Origin: an uncultured Eubacteriaceae bacterium
GTDB taxonomy: Bacteria; Bacillota; Clostridia; Lachnospirales; CAG-274
Length of the DNA: 64,000 bases
Direction: 5' to 3'
Assembly: GCA_947167715.1 (NCBI GenBank)
Contig: CAMVJD010000011.1
Coordinates: 1 to 64,000 of the forward strand
How positions within the stretch are numbered: the stretch's first letter is position 1; each line of letters opens with the position of its first letter. The notes beneath the pieces were generated by a model. That model ran no database searches, was not told the origin of the DNA, and saw only the letters and a list, made by a program, of their open reading frames with translations. Shown in pieces: positions 35,477 through 43,087 of this stretch. A program made the translations under genes and the position numbers.

Positions 35477-37036
35477 ATGAAAAGATATATTAAAATAATG
35501 GCAATGACAATAGCGGTATGTATGACGGCGGCAGGCTGTTCAAGCGGCGCAGCGGGCGAGGGCTCGCAGGCATCGGCGGAGCAGACCCAAAGCATTATAG
35601 AGGATACCACGGAAAATTCAAGCGAAAAAACCATTGAGGCACAGACACTTGACAGCGGTGCGGAATATCTCTCGTATACATCTGTAATATCCGATACCTC
35701 ACAGCTGTTTTCAAGCCGTGACCTTCAGCAGACGGCAGATACCTCAAATGCAAAGAAAATCACGGTTTCCGACAACAAAAATGTGGATATAACCGAAGAG
35801 GGCGTTTATGTTATAAGCGGCAGCGCGAAAAACTTTACCGTCAAAGTGGATGCGGGCAGCGAAGCAAAGGTACAGCTTGTGCTTGATGATTTAAGCATAA
35901 CAAACGACAGCACCCCGGCAATATATGTGGTCTCGGCTGATAAATGCTTTGTGACTGTTGCCAAGGGCTCGAGCAGCCTTTCTGTAACGGGAGCATTCAC
36001 ATCAGACGGCGATACAAATACGGATGCCGTTATCTTCTCCAAGGATGATATAGTTTTAAACGGCGAGGGTACGCTTACTGTAAGCTCCGCTTCGGGCAAC
36101 GGCATATCGGGCAAGGACGACCTTAAGATCACGGGCGGCACCTATAATATAACCTCTGCCAAGGATGCGGTCGAGGCCAATGATTCTATAAGGATAAGCG
36201 GCGGCACCTTTAATATTAAGACCGATAAGGATGCATTCCACAGCGAAAATGACGAGGATAATACAAAGGGCTATATCTATATCTCGGGCGGCAGCTTTAC
36301 AATAAATGCAAAAAGTGACGGTATACAGGGTACGACTATTGTAATGATAGACGGCGGCACCTTTGATATCACCGCTGCCGAGGGTATAGAGGCAACGGTA
36401 GTGCAAATAAATGACGGCACAATAAATATTACGGCTTCGGATGACGGTATAAATGCATCCGCCAAGTCGTCGGGTACGCCCACAATAGAGTTTAACGGCG
36501 GTACAACGACTATATCGATGGGGCAGGGCGATACGGATGCTGTTGATGTAAACGGAGATATTATAGTAAACGGCGGCACCATCAATGTTACCGCGCCGAC
36601 ATCCTCGTTTGACTATGACGGCAAGGCCGAATTTAACGGCGGCACCATAATCATAAACGGTGAGGAAGTCAGCGAGATACCGCAGTCTATGATGGGCGGA
36701 GGCCATGGCGGTATGGGCGGCTTTGGCGGCGGCAAAGGCGGTTTTGGTACAAACGGTCAAATGCCAAACGGTGAAATGCCAAACGGTGAGATGCCAAACG
36801 GTCAAATGCCGAACGGCCAAATGCCAAACGGCAGGCAGCCTTTTGCAAACGGAGAAAAGCCCGATTTTAAAAACGTCGAAATGCCGGGCGGCGGACAGGG
36901 ATTTTACGGCAGAGAACACTTTGGCAGAAGAGGCTTTGGTGCAAACGGCCAACTGCCGGAGGGCACTCCCTCAAACCCGGAACAGCAGACCGATAAAATA
37001 AAAGCAGGCAGCGGCTTGACCGCAATGGGCCTTTAA
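35477..37036 (+). CDS. Beta-helix carbohydrate-binding lipoprotein, Cthe_2159-like
   Basis: 519 residues. The lipobox TAAGC ends the signal peptide, so it should be a lipoprotein. Residues about 90-395 consist of repeated short beta-helix turns (KITGGTYNI, RISGGTFNI, YISGGSFTI, MIDGGTFDI and so on), the pattern of the DUF4353/Cthe_2159 family; Cthe_2159 itself binds calcium, cellulose and polygalacturonate. The tail is Gly-rich and contains five MPNG(Q/E) pentapeptides, then a flexible end without an anchor. A plant-cell-wall binding role would fit the pectate lyase in the same window, but this is inference. The start has GCGAGGA upstream. Confidence 0.85.
   Translation: MKRYIKIMAMTIAVCMTAAGCSSGAAGEGSQASAEQTQSIIEDTTENSSEKTIEAQTLDSGAEYLSYTSVISDTSQLFSSRDLQQTADTSNAKKITVSDNKNVDITEEGVYVISGSAKNFTVKVDAGSEAKVQLVLDDLSITNDSTPAIYVVSADKCFVTVAKGSSSLSVTGAFTSDGDTNTDAVIFSKDDIVLNGEGTLTVSSASGNGISGKDDLKITGGTYNITSAKDAVEANDSIRISGGTFNIKTDKDAFHSENDEDNTKGYIYISGGSFTINAKSDGIQGTTIVMIDGGTFDITAAEGIEATVVQINDGTINITASDDGINASAKSSGTPTIEFNGGTTTISMGQGDTDAVDVNGDIIVNGGTINVTAPTSSFDYDGKAEFNGGTIIINGEEVSEIPQSMMGGGHGGMGGFGGGKGGFGTNGQMPNGEMPNGEMPNGQMPNGQMPNGRQPFANGEKPDFKNVEMPGGGQGFYGREHFGRRGFGANGQLPEGTPSNPEQQTDKIKAGSGLTAMGL
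36752..36832 (+). repeat. Five 15-bp tandem repeats encoding NG(Q/E)MP
   Basis: Units of the form AACGGTCAAATGCCA repeat five times plus a partial copy, with silent and Gln/Glu changes. They form a flexible linker in the tail of the beta-helix lipoprotein. Confidence 0.85.
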
Positions 37037-37042
37037 AATAAA

Positions 37043-37080
37043 AAAAACGGACGGTTCGTCAAATCGACCCGTCCGTTTTT
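37043..37080. terminator. Bidirectional terminator
   Basis: AAAAACGGACGG (37043-37054) pairs with CCGTCCGTTTTT (37069-37080), with further pairing inside the loop. It separates the convergent lipoprotein gene and the ftsEX-M23 operon. Confidence 0.92.
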
Positions 37081-37102
37081 GATGTTTGCGATATGGTGTT
37101 GC

Positions 37103-37564
37103 TTATATATCATAACCGTTTTCTTTCAGCTCTGCGGCATACACGGGATCCTTTACCCTTTCTTGTGACTGCTGCATATACTGCATAAGCTGTTTTTGCT
37201 TTATGCCCGTTTTTACCTTGATAAGCTCTACTATATTAAATATCACCACAAGCGCCGATATTGGTATCATAAGCAAAAATTCTATCATAACAGTGCCTCT
37301 CGTATAATGTGTAAACAAGCAAAACAGCACAAGCCCCACGGTAAGCGCCAAGCCCAAAAGCGCCATATTTTTATAGCGTTTTGTGTTTAATTCGCTTTGC
37401 GGTATGCCCTCACAGGCAAGCTCGTGATAGCGCCTGTCAATGTATTTTTTGCCGCAGCCCTTGCAATAGACTATCGGCGAACCGTACTTATATTCGTTTG
37501 AATTATACGACTGTATTTTTTTATTACACCACGGACATTCGCCGTTCGTCACGGGAAGCTGCAT
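37103..37564 (-). CDS. Zinc-ribbon membrane protein of unknown function
   Basis: 153 residues. The N-terminus has CPWCNKK and CKGCGKKY, a four-Cys zinc ribbon (residues about 10-39). Two hydrophobic segments lie at about 66-88 and 92-115, followed by a Gln/Lys-rich C-terminus. It is 17 bases downstream of the M23 hydrolase gene and probably the last gene of the ftsEX operon. Function unknown; a role in envelope biogenesis is suggested only by position. Confidence 0.7.
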   Translation of the reverse strand: MQLPVTNGECPWCNKKIQSYNSNEYKYGSPIVYCKGCGKKYIDRRYHELACEGIPQSELNTKRYKNMALLGLALTVGLVLFCLFTHYTRGTVMIEFLLMIPISALVVIFNIVELIKVKTGIKQKQLMQYMQQSQERVKDPVYAAELKENGYDI

Positions 37565-37581
37565 TTTTGCTCCTCCTTTTA

Positions 37582-38799
37582 TCAGTAAATATAGGGTGTC
37601 GGGTTGGTATGGGCGCCGTTTATACGCACCTCAAAATGCAGATGTACACCCGTGGAATAGCCCGTTGTACCTGCCTTTGATATTACCTGACCCTTTGACA
37701 CGCTTTGGCCGTTTGTAACGCACAAAACATTATTATGTGCATAAAGCGTACTTATCCCGCCGCCGTGGTCTATAATAACGCAGTTGCCGTAGCCGCCGCG
37801 CCAGCCCGCATAAATAACGGTGCCGCTTTCGGCCGCAACAACATCGGTATTAAGCGTTGCTTTAAGGTCAAGCCCCGTATGGAACTCCGACCCGCCGCTG
37901 ATGGGGCTTGAACGGTAGCCGTAGCCCGAGTTTGGCTTATAGCCCGAATACGCGGGCACGGGATACATAAAGTTCGCGCCGTTTGAGGCATATACCACAT
38001 TGCTTGGCTGGTAGCTGCTGTAGCTGCCCGAGGAACGACCCGAACGCCCGCTGCTTGAACTTCTTGCCGCCGCAGCCGCAGCTGCCTGCTTTTTCTTTAT
38101 CATAGCCTGGATATCGGCATCCTGACTTTCAAGCTCGGCTATCTGGTCACGGTAGCTTTCCTCGCTGCTGTCAAGCTTTTTGACAAGCTCGTTTTTCTCG
38201 GCGATCTTGGTATTTAAAAGCTCCTGCTCGTCCTCTTCTTCCTTTTGCAGTACCTCAAGCCTTGCTTTGTCTTGTTCTATCCTGTTCACGCTGCTTGAAA
38301 TAAGGGTCTCCACCTTTTCAAAGCTTTCAAGCAAATGCCTGTCATAGTCCATTATGCGGTTGGTATATTCCATTCTTTGCAAAAAGTCGGACATATCCTT
38401 GGCATCAAGCAGGGTTTCAAGATAGCCCGCCGTGCCGTTTTCGTACATGATACGCACACGCTGTTTGAGTGTTTCGTACTGTTCCTTTTTCTGCGCGGTC
38501 GCCTTTTCAAGCTCCTCCTCTGTCAGGTCAAGACGCTGCGAGGTCTCCTCAAGCTCGGCGATAAGCCTGTCAAGCTCCGCCTGTACCTCGGCCAGCTCGT
38601 TGTCAAGCCGGCGTATCTCGCTTTGAGTGTCCTCCTTTTGGCTGATAACGCTGTTCAACTGACTTTTAGCATCGGATATCTGGTTTCTTATACCCTGACT
38701 TTGGTTTCTTAACTCGCTTATCGTTTCCGCATCGACCACACTTGCCGCAAATAATGATACCGCAAGCACCGCCGCGGAAACGCGAAATCTTTTGTTCAA
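37582..38799 (-). CDS. Secreted M23 peptidoglycan endopeptidase with coiled coil (FtsEX-activated type)
   Basis: 405 residues from a TTG at 38799, chosen because AAAGGAAG lies 7 bases upstream and the start gives a good signal peptide ([19 protein letters not shown]). Residues about 28-240 are a long coiled coil; a Ser/Gly linker follows, then a LytM/M23 domain with the zinc ligands in [10 protein letters not shown] and [10 protein letters not shown]. This is the layout of EnvC, PcsB and similar hydrolases that FtsEX controls. The gene follows ftsX by 49 bases, so the same regulation is very likely. It probably cleaves peptide cross-links during division. Confidence 0.9.
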   Translation of the reverse strand: MNKRFRVSAAVLAVSLFAASVVDAETISELRNQSQGIRNQISDAKSQLNSVISQKEDTQSEIRRLDNELAEVQAELDRLIAELEETSQRLDLTEEELEKATAQKKEQYETLKQRVRIMYENGTAGYLETLLDAKDMSDFLQRMEYTNRIMDYDRHLLESFEKVETLISSSVNRIEQDKARLEVLQKEEEDEQELLNTKIAEKNELVKKLDSSEESYRDQIAELESQDADIQAMIKKKQAAAAAAARSSSSGRSGRSSGSYSSYQPSNVVYASNGANFMYPVPAYSGYKPNSGYGYRSSPISGGSEFHTGLDLKATLNTDVVAAESGTVIYAGWRGGYGNCVIIDHGGGISTLYAHNNVLCVTNGQSVSKGQVISKAGTTGYSTGVHLHFEVRINGAHTNPTPYIY

Positions 38800-38848
38800 G
38801 AAATTACTTCCTTTCAATTCACAACATTGTCGCTTTTTTGCCGCAACA

Positions 38849-39973
38849 TTAAACATTAAGATGCTTTCTTATTGCATTGGCACTTCCTATTACGCCCAAA
38901 AGCGCACCTATAAGAAGTGAAACGGGGATTATAAGCGTAAATATATCTCCACCCTCTACAAATGTAAAAAGCTTTTTGATTATAGGCGCATTATCGTATA
39001 TCAGCCCGACCATTTTGTCATAGCTGCAGGCAGAAATAATACACGGGATAGCCGCACCTATAAGGCCTATAAGCAAGCCCTCTATAATAAATGGCCAGCG
39101 GATGAACCAGTCTGTTGCCCCGACATATTTCATAATGCTTATCTCGTTTCTTCTGATAAAAACGGTAAGCTTTATAGTGTTCATTATAATACCCACAGAT
39201 ACTATGCAAAGCAGTATAACAAGTATAAGGCTTACAACGCGCACCACCGTATCAATAGCGGCAAGCGTGCTTGTTGCGCCCTGGGCGTGCATAATTTTTT
39301 CTATGCCGCGGAAGGTATAGCCGTGGTCGCCTATATTAAGGCCTGCGTTTATTTCCTGTGTGGTTATTTCCTGCACCTGCTCCGAGGCCTGCTCCACGGA
39401 AAGGTCGGCCGAAACGCTTACGGGCTCCGCAGCTGCCTCTGCCGCAGGCGCCGCCGTGGTCTGCTCTGTTGTCAGCTCTGCTGCCGCGTTTTCGTCCTGT
39501 GTTTTTTTCTCGGCTAAAAACTGTGCTTCAAAGGACATCTGCAAATTGTTAAGATATTCAATAAATCCCTTTTGCGCCTTAATGCTGTCAAGGCTTATGT
39601 AAAACGAGCGCGGGAGCGGATTGTCGTCCCTTAAGCTCTCCAGCGACTCCATATTAAGCTTTTCCTTGGCCTTGTCAAGCGCATCGTCGTAGGAATTGTA
39701 TGTAACGCTGACAACATGGGGCTGCTGCTTTATCTGCTCTTCAAGGCCCGCTATCTGCTCCTCGGTGGGCTCGTTGCCGAAAAATATCTCTATACCTATG
39801 TTATTTTCAATTTGCTGTAAAATAGAGTCTATATTAAAGGCAACGCAAAGCGAAATAATAACAATAAAGATACAGGCGCCGACGATACCTATGGAAGCAA
39901 GTGACATAATACCGTTTTTTAAAAGGCCCCTTATGCCCTGTTCCAAATGAAATTGAAAAGTCCTAAATTTCAT
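38849..39973 (-). CDS. ftsX: Cell division protein FtsX with extended extracellular loop
   Basis: 374 residues from the ATG at 39973, which overlaps the end of ftsE. Four transmembrane helices are expected: one near residues 20-48 and three in the C-terminal third ([36 protein letters not shown] and the last one near the end). The extracellular domain holds the usual FtsX fold plus an inserted Ala/Glu/Thr-rich stretch at about residues 151-215 ([11 protein letters not shown]), so the protein is longer than the roughly 300 residues of most FtsX. FtsX transmits ATPase cycles of FtsE to the hydrolase encoded next. Confidence 0.92.
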   Translation of the reverse strand: MKFRTFQFHLEQGIRGLLKNGIMSLASIGIVGACIFIVIISLCVAFNIDSILQQIENNIGIEIFFGNEPTEEQIAGLEEQIKQQPHVVSVTYNSYDDALDKAKEKLNMESLESLRDDNPLPRSFYISLDSIKAQKGFIEYLNNLQMSFEAQFLAEKKTQDENAAAELTTEQTTAAPAAEAAAEPVSVSADLSVEQASEQVQEITTQEINAGLNIGDHGYTFRGIEKIMHAQGATSTLAAIDTVVRVVSLILVILLCIVSVGIIMNTIKLTVFIRRNEISIMKYVGATDWFIRWPFIIEGLLIGLIGAAIPCIISACSYDKMVGLIYDNAPIIKKLFTFVEGGDIFTLIIPVSLLIGALLGVIGSANAIRKHLNV

Positions 39974-40649
39974 CGCTGTAACCGCCTTCCCGAACATCTC
40001 TTTGTACAACGCCCTTTTTAATGGTAACAACGCGCTTTTGCATTTTATCCACTATATCCTTTGCGTGTGTTGCCACAACAAGTGTTGTACCTCTCATATT
40101 GATATCCTCCAAAAGCTCCATTATCTCCCAGGCGGTATCGGGGTCAAGATTACCCGTAGGCTCGTCCGCCAAAAGGATAGGGGGCTTATTGATGATAGCG
40201 CGCGCAAGTGCGACCCTCTGCTGCTCACCGCCCGAAAGCTGGTTTGGGTATGCCTTGGCCTTTTTATGCAGGCCTACCATACTTAAAACCTGTGGTACGG
40301 TACGTCTGATAAGCTTGGGCGGAGCCTCGACTACCTGCATTGCAAAGGCTACGTTTTCATAAACGGTCTTTGACGGCAAAAGCCTGAAGTCCTGGAACAC
40401 AACGCCTATCTTACGTCTGAAAAGCGGTATTTCACGGCGTTTAAGCGTAGTTATATCCTTGCCGTCAATTATTATGCTGCCGGTGGTGGGATCGACCTCC
40501 TTTAAAAGCATACGCATAAACGTAGACTTGCCCGAGCCCGATGTACCTACCACAAAGACAAACTCGCCCTCGTCGATATGCAGGTTCATTTCCTTTACAC
40601 CGATAGCACCGTTTTCATAAATTTTTGTTACGTTTTCTATATCTATCAA
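39963..40649 (-). CDS. ftsE: Cell division ATP-binding protein FtsE
   Basis: 228 residues, ABC ATPase. Walker A is [11 protein letters not shown], the signature [15 protein letters not shown], Walker [10 protein letters not shown]. The segment [21 protein letters not shown] is typical of FtsE. It forms a complex with FtsX; the stop overlaps the ftsX start by 11 bases. A strong hairpin at 40,759-40,792 stands between it and the upstream regulator gene. Confidence 0.95.
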   Translation of the reverse strand: MIDIENVTKIYENGAIGVKEMNLHIDEGEFVFVVGTSGSGKSTFMRMLLKEVDPTTGSIIIDGKDITTLKRREIPLFRRKIGVVFQDFRLLPSKTVYENVAFAMQVVEAPPKLIRRTVPQVLSMVGLHKKAKAYPNQLSGGEQQRVALARAIINKPPILLADEPTGNLDPDTAWEIMELLEDINMRGTTLVVATHAKDIVDKMQKRVVTIKKGVVQRDVREGGYSDEI

Positions 40650-40758
40650 TTATATCATCCTCTCTATAGCGCAAAAGCGCAGTAAAAGAACCCTAAATTA
40701 ATTTTTAATATCCCTGAAAAAGCTGCATTGGAAAAAAATACAGACTTTTCACAGATAT

Positions 40759-40792
40759 CAAATGTCTGCCCCGGTAAGGGAGCAGACATTTG
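40759..40792. other. Perfect 11-bp hairpin upstream of ftsE
   Basis: CAAATGTCTGC (40759-40769) pairs perfectly with GCAGACATTTG (40782-40792), and the 12-base loop can add CCC/GGG pairs. There is no T run after it on the minus strand, so it is not a classical terminator. It could stabilise or process mRNA between the regulator gene and ftsE, or be a protein-binding site. Confidence 0.6.
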
Positions 40793-40802
40793 AAAATAAG
40801 CA

Positions 40803-41894
40803 TTAGTATATAAAATTGTCTTTGTTGTTCATATATTTGCTTACCATAAGCATTACCTTAAAGATGATGGCATCGTCAAAGTTTCTTAAATCAAGGCCGG
40901 TCATCTTTTCAAGCTTGTCCAGACGGTATACAAGCGTATTTCTGTGGATATAAAGCTGACGCGACGTTTCCGATACGTTAAGGTTATATTCAAAGAACTT
41001 GTTTACCGTGGTAAGGGTCTCGTCGTCAAACTGATCCATGGAAAGGCCGTGAAGCACCTCGTTTATAAACATACGGCAAAGCGGTATGGGCAGCTGATAA
41101 ATAAGACGGCCGATGCCAAGCTGCTCGTAATTAACGACATTCTGGCTTTCCTCGAATATCTTGCCGACCTCAAGCGCCATTTTTGCTTCCTTATAGGATG
41201 CGGAAACATTTTTAAGGTCCATTACGGCAGTACCGATAGCTACATAAACATTGCTCATTGTTTCGGCAACAAGCGTGTCATATATGGATCTTGCTATATT
41301 TTCTATATCCTCTTTGGTGTCTTTTAATTTAAGCTCCTTAACAAGGATTATGCTTTTTTCGTCAACAGCCGTAACAAAGTCTTTTTGCTTTGTGGGGAAA
41401 ATACCGCGTACTATTTCCACTACATTAAGGTCCTTGTCTATCTCTGTTTCGATAAGATAAACTATTCTGCGTACATTGTTTTCAATGCGAAGCTTCTTTG
41501 CTCTTGAATAAATATCAACAAGCAGCAGATTGTCGAGTAAAAGGTTTTTTATAAAGTTGTCGCGGTCATATCTTTCTTTGTACGCAACAAGCAGGTTTTG
41601 TATCTGAAATGCGGTTATCTTGCCGATACGATAGGTCTCCTCGTCCTCGCCCTTTATCATAACGATATACTCGGTGGCACCGTTGTCAAATACCTTAAAG
41701 TATTGATAACCCTGCACAAGCTGATTTTCGGCAGGACTTGCAACAAAGATGCCAAGATTGTCAATGGTGGCATTTACCATTTCTTCCTCGGTAGTGGCAA
41801 CTATTTTTCCCTCGCGTTCCACAACACTTAATTCTCTTCTTGTAATGTTTTTCAGACCGTCAATAGTGTTTTGCAGTATCTGATTTGATATCAT
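40803..41894 (-). CDS. PucR/CdaR-family transcriptional regulator
   Basis: 363 residues. The middle part (about 120-270) resembles the GGDEF-like domain of the CdaR/PucR family, and the C-terminus is a HTH_30 domain: LNVSETSRQLYIHRNTLVYRLDKLEKMTGLDLRNF in pieces, with the recognition helix around YIHRNTLVYRL. These proteins regulate genes for sugar-acid or purine use in other bacteria; the target here is unknown. The gene lies 153 bases upstream of ftsE on the same strand. The start has AAGGAG upstream. Confidence 0.85.
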   Translation of the reverse strand: MISNQILQNTIDGLKNITRRELSVVEREGKIVATTEEEMVNATIDNLGIFVASPAENQLVQGYQYFKVFDNGATEYIVMIKGEDEETYRIGKITAFQIQNLLVAYKERYDRDNFIKNLLLDNLLLVDIYSRAKKLRIENNVRRIVYLIETEIDKDLNVVEIVRGIFPTKQKDFVTAVDEKSIILVKELKLKDTKEDIENIARSIYDTLVAETMSNVYVAIGTAVMDLKNVSASYKEAKMALEVGKIFEESQNVVNYEQLGIGRLIYQLPIPLCRMFINEVLHGLSMDQFDDETLTTVNKFFEYNLNVSETSRQLYIHRNTLVYRLDKLEKMTGLDLRNFDDAIIFKVMLMVSKYMNNKDNFIY

Positions 41895-42209
41895 TGTCCC
41901 CAGCTCCTTCTTCCTTGAAATTTGAACCGTTTATTTGTCGTAACGCTGCGTGAAGATACATATAATTATATCACTCTCACAGTACCCTAATTTTATTGTA
42001 CAACAAAACAGAAAAAAATAAAAGAGAAATTTATACATTTTTTATAAAAAAAATAAAAATTTCATATAATTGTAATGTTTCTGTAATATTTATTGTATAT
42101 TTTTATTTTATCACAAAGTAAAACAAATTTCAATAAAAATAGAAAAAAGAATTAATATTTTCCTTTACTTGACATATATTTAATGTTGTGGTAAAATACA
42201 CTTTGTCAG
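41895..42209. promoter_or_regulatory. AT-rich intergenic region with promoters for the regulator and the tRNA
   Basis: Toward the minus strand an extended -10 (TGATATAAT, -10 at 41970-41965) serves the PucR-type gene. Toward the plus strand a perfect TTGACA (42169-42174) and TAAAAT (42192-42197), 17 bases apart with TG before the -10, serve the tRNA at 42210. The intervening 42,000-42,165 is almost pure A/T with no ORF or other pattern that I recognise. Confidence 0.7.
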
Positions 42210-42281
42210 GCACCCATAGTTAAACGGATATAACAAACCCCTCCTAAGGGTTAGTTGTGGGTTCGATTCCCGCTGGGTGTA
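42210..42281 (+). tRNA. tRNA-Arg (anticodon CCU)
   Basis: A complete cloverleaf: acceptor GCACCCA/TGGGTGT (first pair G-U), D stem GTTA/TAAC, anticodon stem AACCC/GGGTT with loop CTCCTAA (anticodon CCT at 42243-42245), and T arm GTGGG-TTCGATT-CCCGC. Discriminator base A; CCA is not encoded. It reads AGG codons. A terminator follows directly. Confidence 0.95.
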
Positions 42282-42285
42282 TATG

Positions 42286-42317
42286 AAAGGCTCCGGCTTG
42301 ATGCCGGGGCCTTTTTT
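42286..42317 (+). terminator. Terminator of the tRNA-Arg gene
   Basis: AAAGGCTCCGGC (42286-42297) pairs with GCCGGGGCCTTT (42303-42314) over 12 bp with one G-U, loop TTGAT, followed by TTT. Confidence 0.93.
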
Positions 42318-42498
42318 GCTGTCGATAAAATCGACAGCCTTGAAAGAAAACAAAGCATGCAGCCTTCGTCTGCTCCTTGGACGGGCAAAGCCGGCCCTGC
42401 TTGTTGCTGCGAGCTAAAGCTCGCGCAATCCCTACGGGATTTGAGTAGCTTCAGCTACTCAAACTAAGTCTGCGACGCTGAAGTTACTTTGTTAAAAT
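42318..42498. repeat. Dense array of perfect hairpins, partly bounded by inverted ends
   Basis: In sequence: GCTGTCGAT/ATCGACAGC (42318-42338, 3-base loop), GCGAGC/GCTCGC (42409-42424), AATCCC/GGGATT (42427-42441) and TTTGAGTAGC/GCTACTCAAA (42440-42463, loop TTCA). The part at 42349-42493 is bounded by AACAAAG and CTTTGTT, and GCAGC/GCTGC enclose a GC-rich segment. There is no ORF. It looks like a small intergenic repeat element or a structured RNA, not an ordinary terminator. Confidence 0.65.
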
Positions 42499-42499
42499 G

Positions 42500-42532
42500 T
42501 TTTTTAACGGCAATATTTTTTAACGGCAATAT
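42500..42532 (+). repeat. Tandem duplication of a 16-bp unit
   Basis: TTTTTTAACGGCAATA occurs twice in a row (42500-42515 and 42516-42531). It directly follows the hairpin array and lies about 120 bases before the asp23-type promoter. Confidence 0.9.
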
Positions 42533-42647
42533 AATAAACTTTTTTGCGGGGATGCGGCCAAAACATTGAAGATATTACGGTCTTTAATGCATAGGCCTCT
42601 TTTTTTGTGGAAATTTTGCAAAAGGTATGGAAAACTGTTTGGATATG

Positions 42648-42656
42648 TGATAAAAT
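42648..42656 (+). promoter_or_regulatory. Extended -10 promoter of the asp23-fakA operon
   Basis: TGATAAAAT with TG one base before the -10 (42651-42656). The -35 position, 17 bases up (TGGAAA), is poor, as is common with extended -10 promoters. The leader is about 45 bases. Confidence 0.5.
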
Positions 42657-42707
42657 AATAAACAACGTATGTTTAAAAAGAGAAGACAGCAAACAGGAGG
42701 GATAGTT

Positions 42708-43067
42708 ATGGCAGCTGAAATAGTTAACGATCATGGCAGCATTGTGCTTTCGGAAACGGTTATCGCGCGCGTTGCGGGTCTGGCGGCAACGGAATGCTAC
42801 GGTGTTGTGGGCATGGCCGCAAAAAGCGTTAAAGACGGCATTGTTATGCTGCTTAAAAAGGATAGCCTTACGCGCGGTGTTGTGGTCAGGGTAAATGAAA
42901 ATGTAATTTCCGTTGACTTGCATGTTATTATGGAATACGGTATAAATATACCTGCGATCTCTGAAACCATATCCTCTACGGTCAAATATAAGGTTCAGGA
43001 ATTTACGGGGTTTGACGTTGATGTTGTAAATATTTATGTGGAAGGTATCCGCGTGGATGATAAATAA
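42708..43067 (+). CDS. Asp23/Gls24-family protein (YloU-like)
   Basis: 119 residues from the ATG at 42708 (CAGGAGG upstream). Asp23 domain: GSIVLSETVIARVAGLAATECYGVVGMA in pieces, then VVVRVNENVISVDLHVIMEYG and VDVVNIYVEGIRV. These are envelope-stress-related proteins, often membrane-associated through partners. In Firmicutes the YloU-type gene stands before the fatty acid kinase gene fakA, as here with 20 bases between. The precise function is not known. Confidence 0.9.
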   Translation: MAAEIVNDHGSIVLSETVIARVAGLAATECYGVVGMAAKSVKDGIVMLLKKDSLTRGVVVRVNENVISVDLHVIMEYGINIPAISETISSTVKYKVQEFTGFDVDVVNIYVEGIRVDDK

Positions 43068-43087
43068 TATATCGGAGGCTATTGATC

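Noticed and set aside
36752..36832. CRISPR-like array
   Set aside because: The repeats are contiguous, coding and without spacers.
36056..36952. 298-codon minus-strand ORF inside the beta-helix lipoprotein gene
   Set aside because: It is the antisense of a repetitive beta-helix coding region, without ribosome binding site or recognisable product.
42318..42498. Insertion sequence or integrated element at the tRNA
   Set aside because: No transposase or integrase, and no duplicated tRNA 3' end (attachment site) was found; only short hairpins are present.
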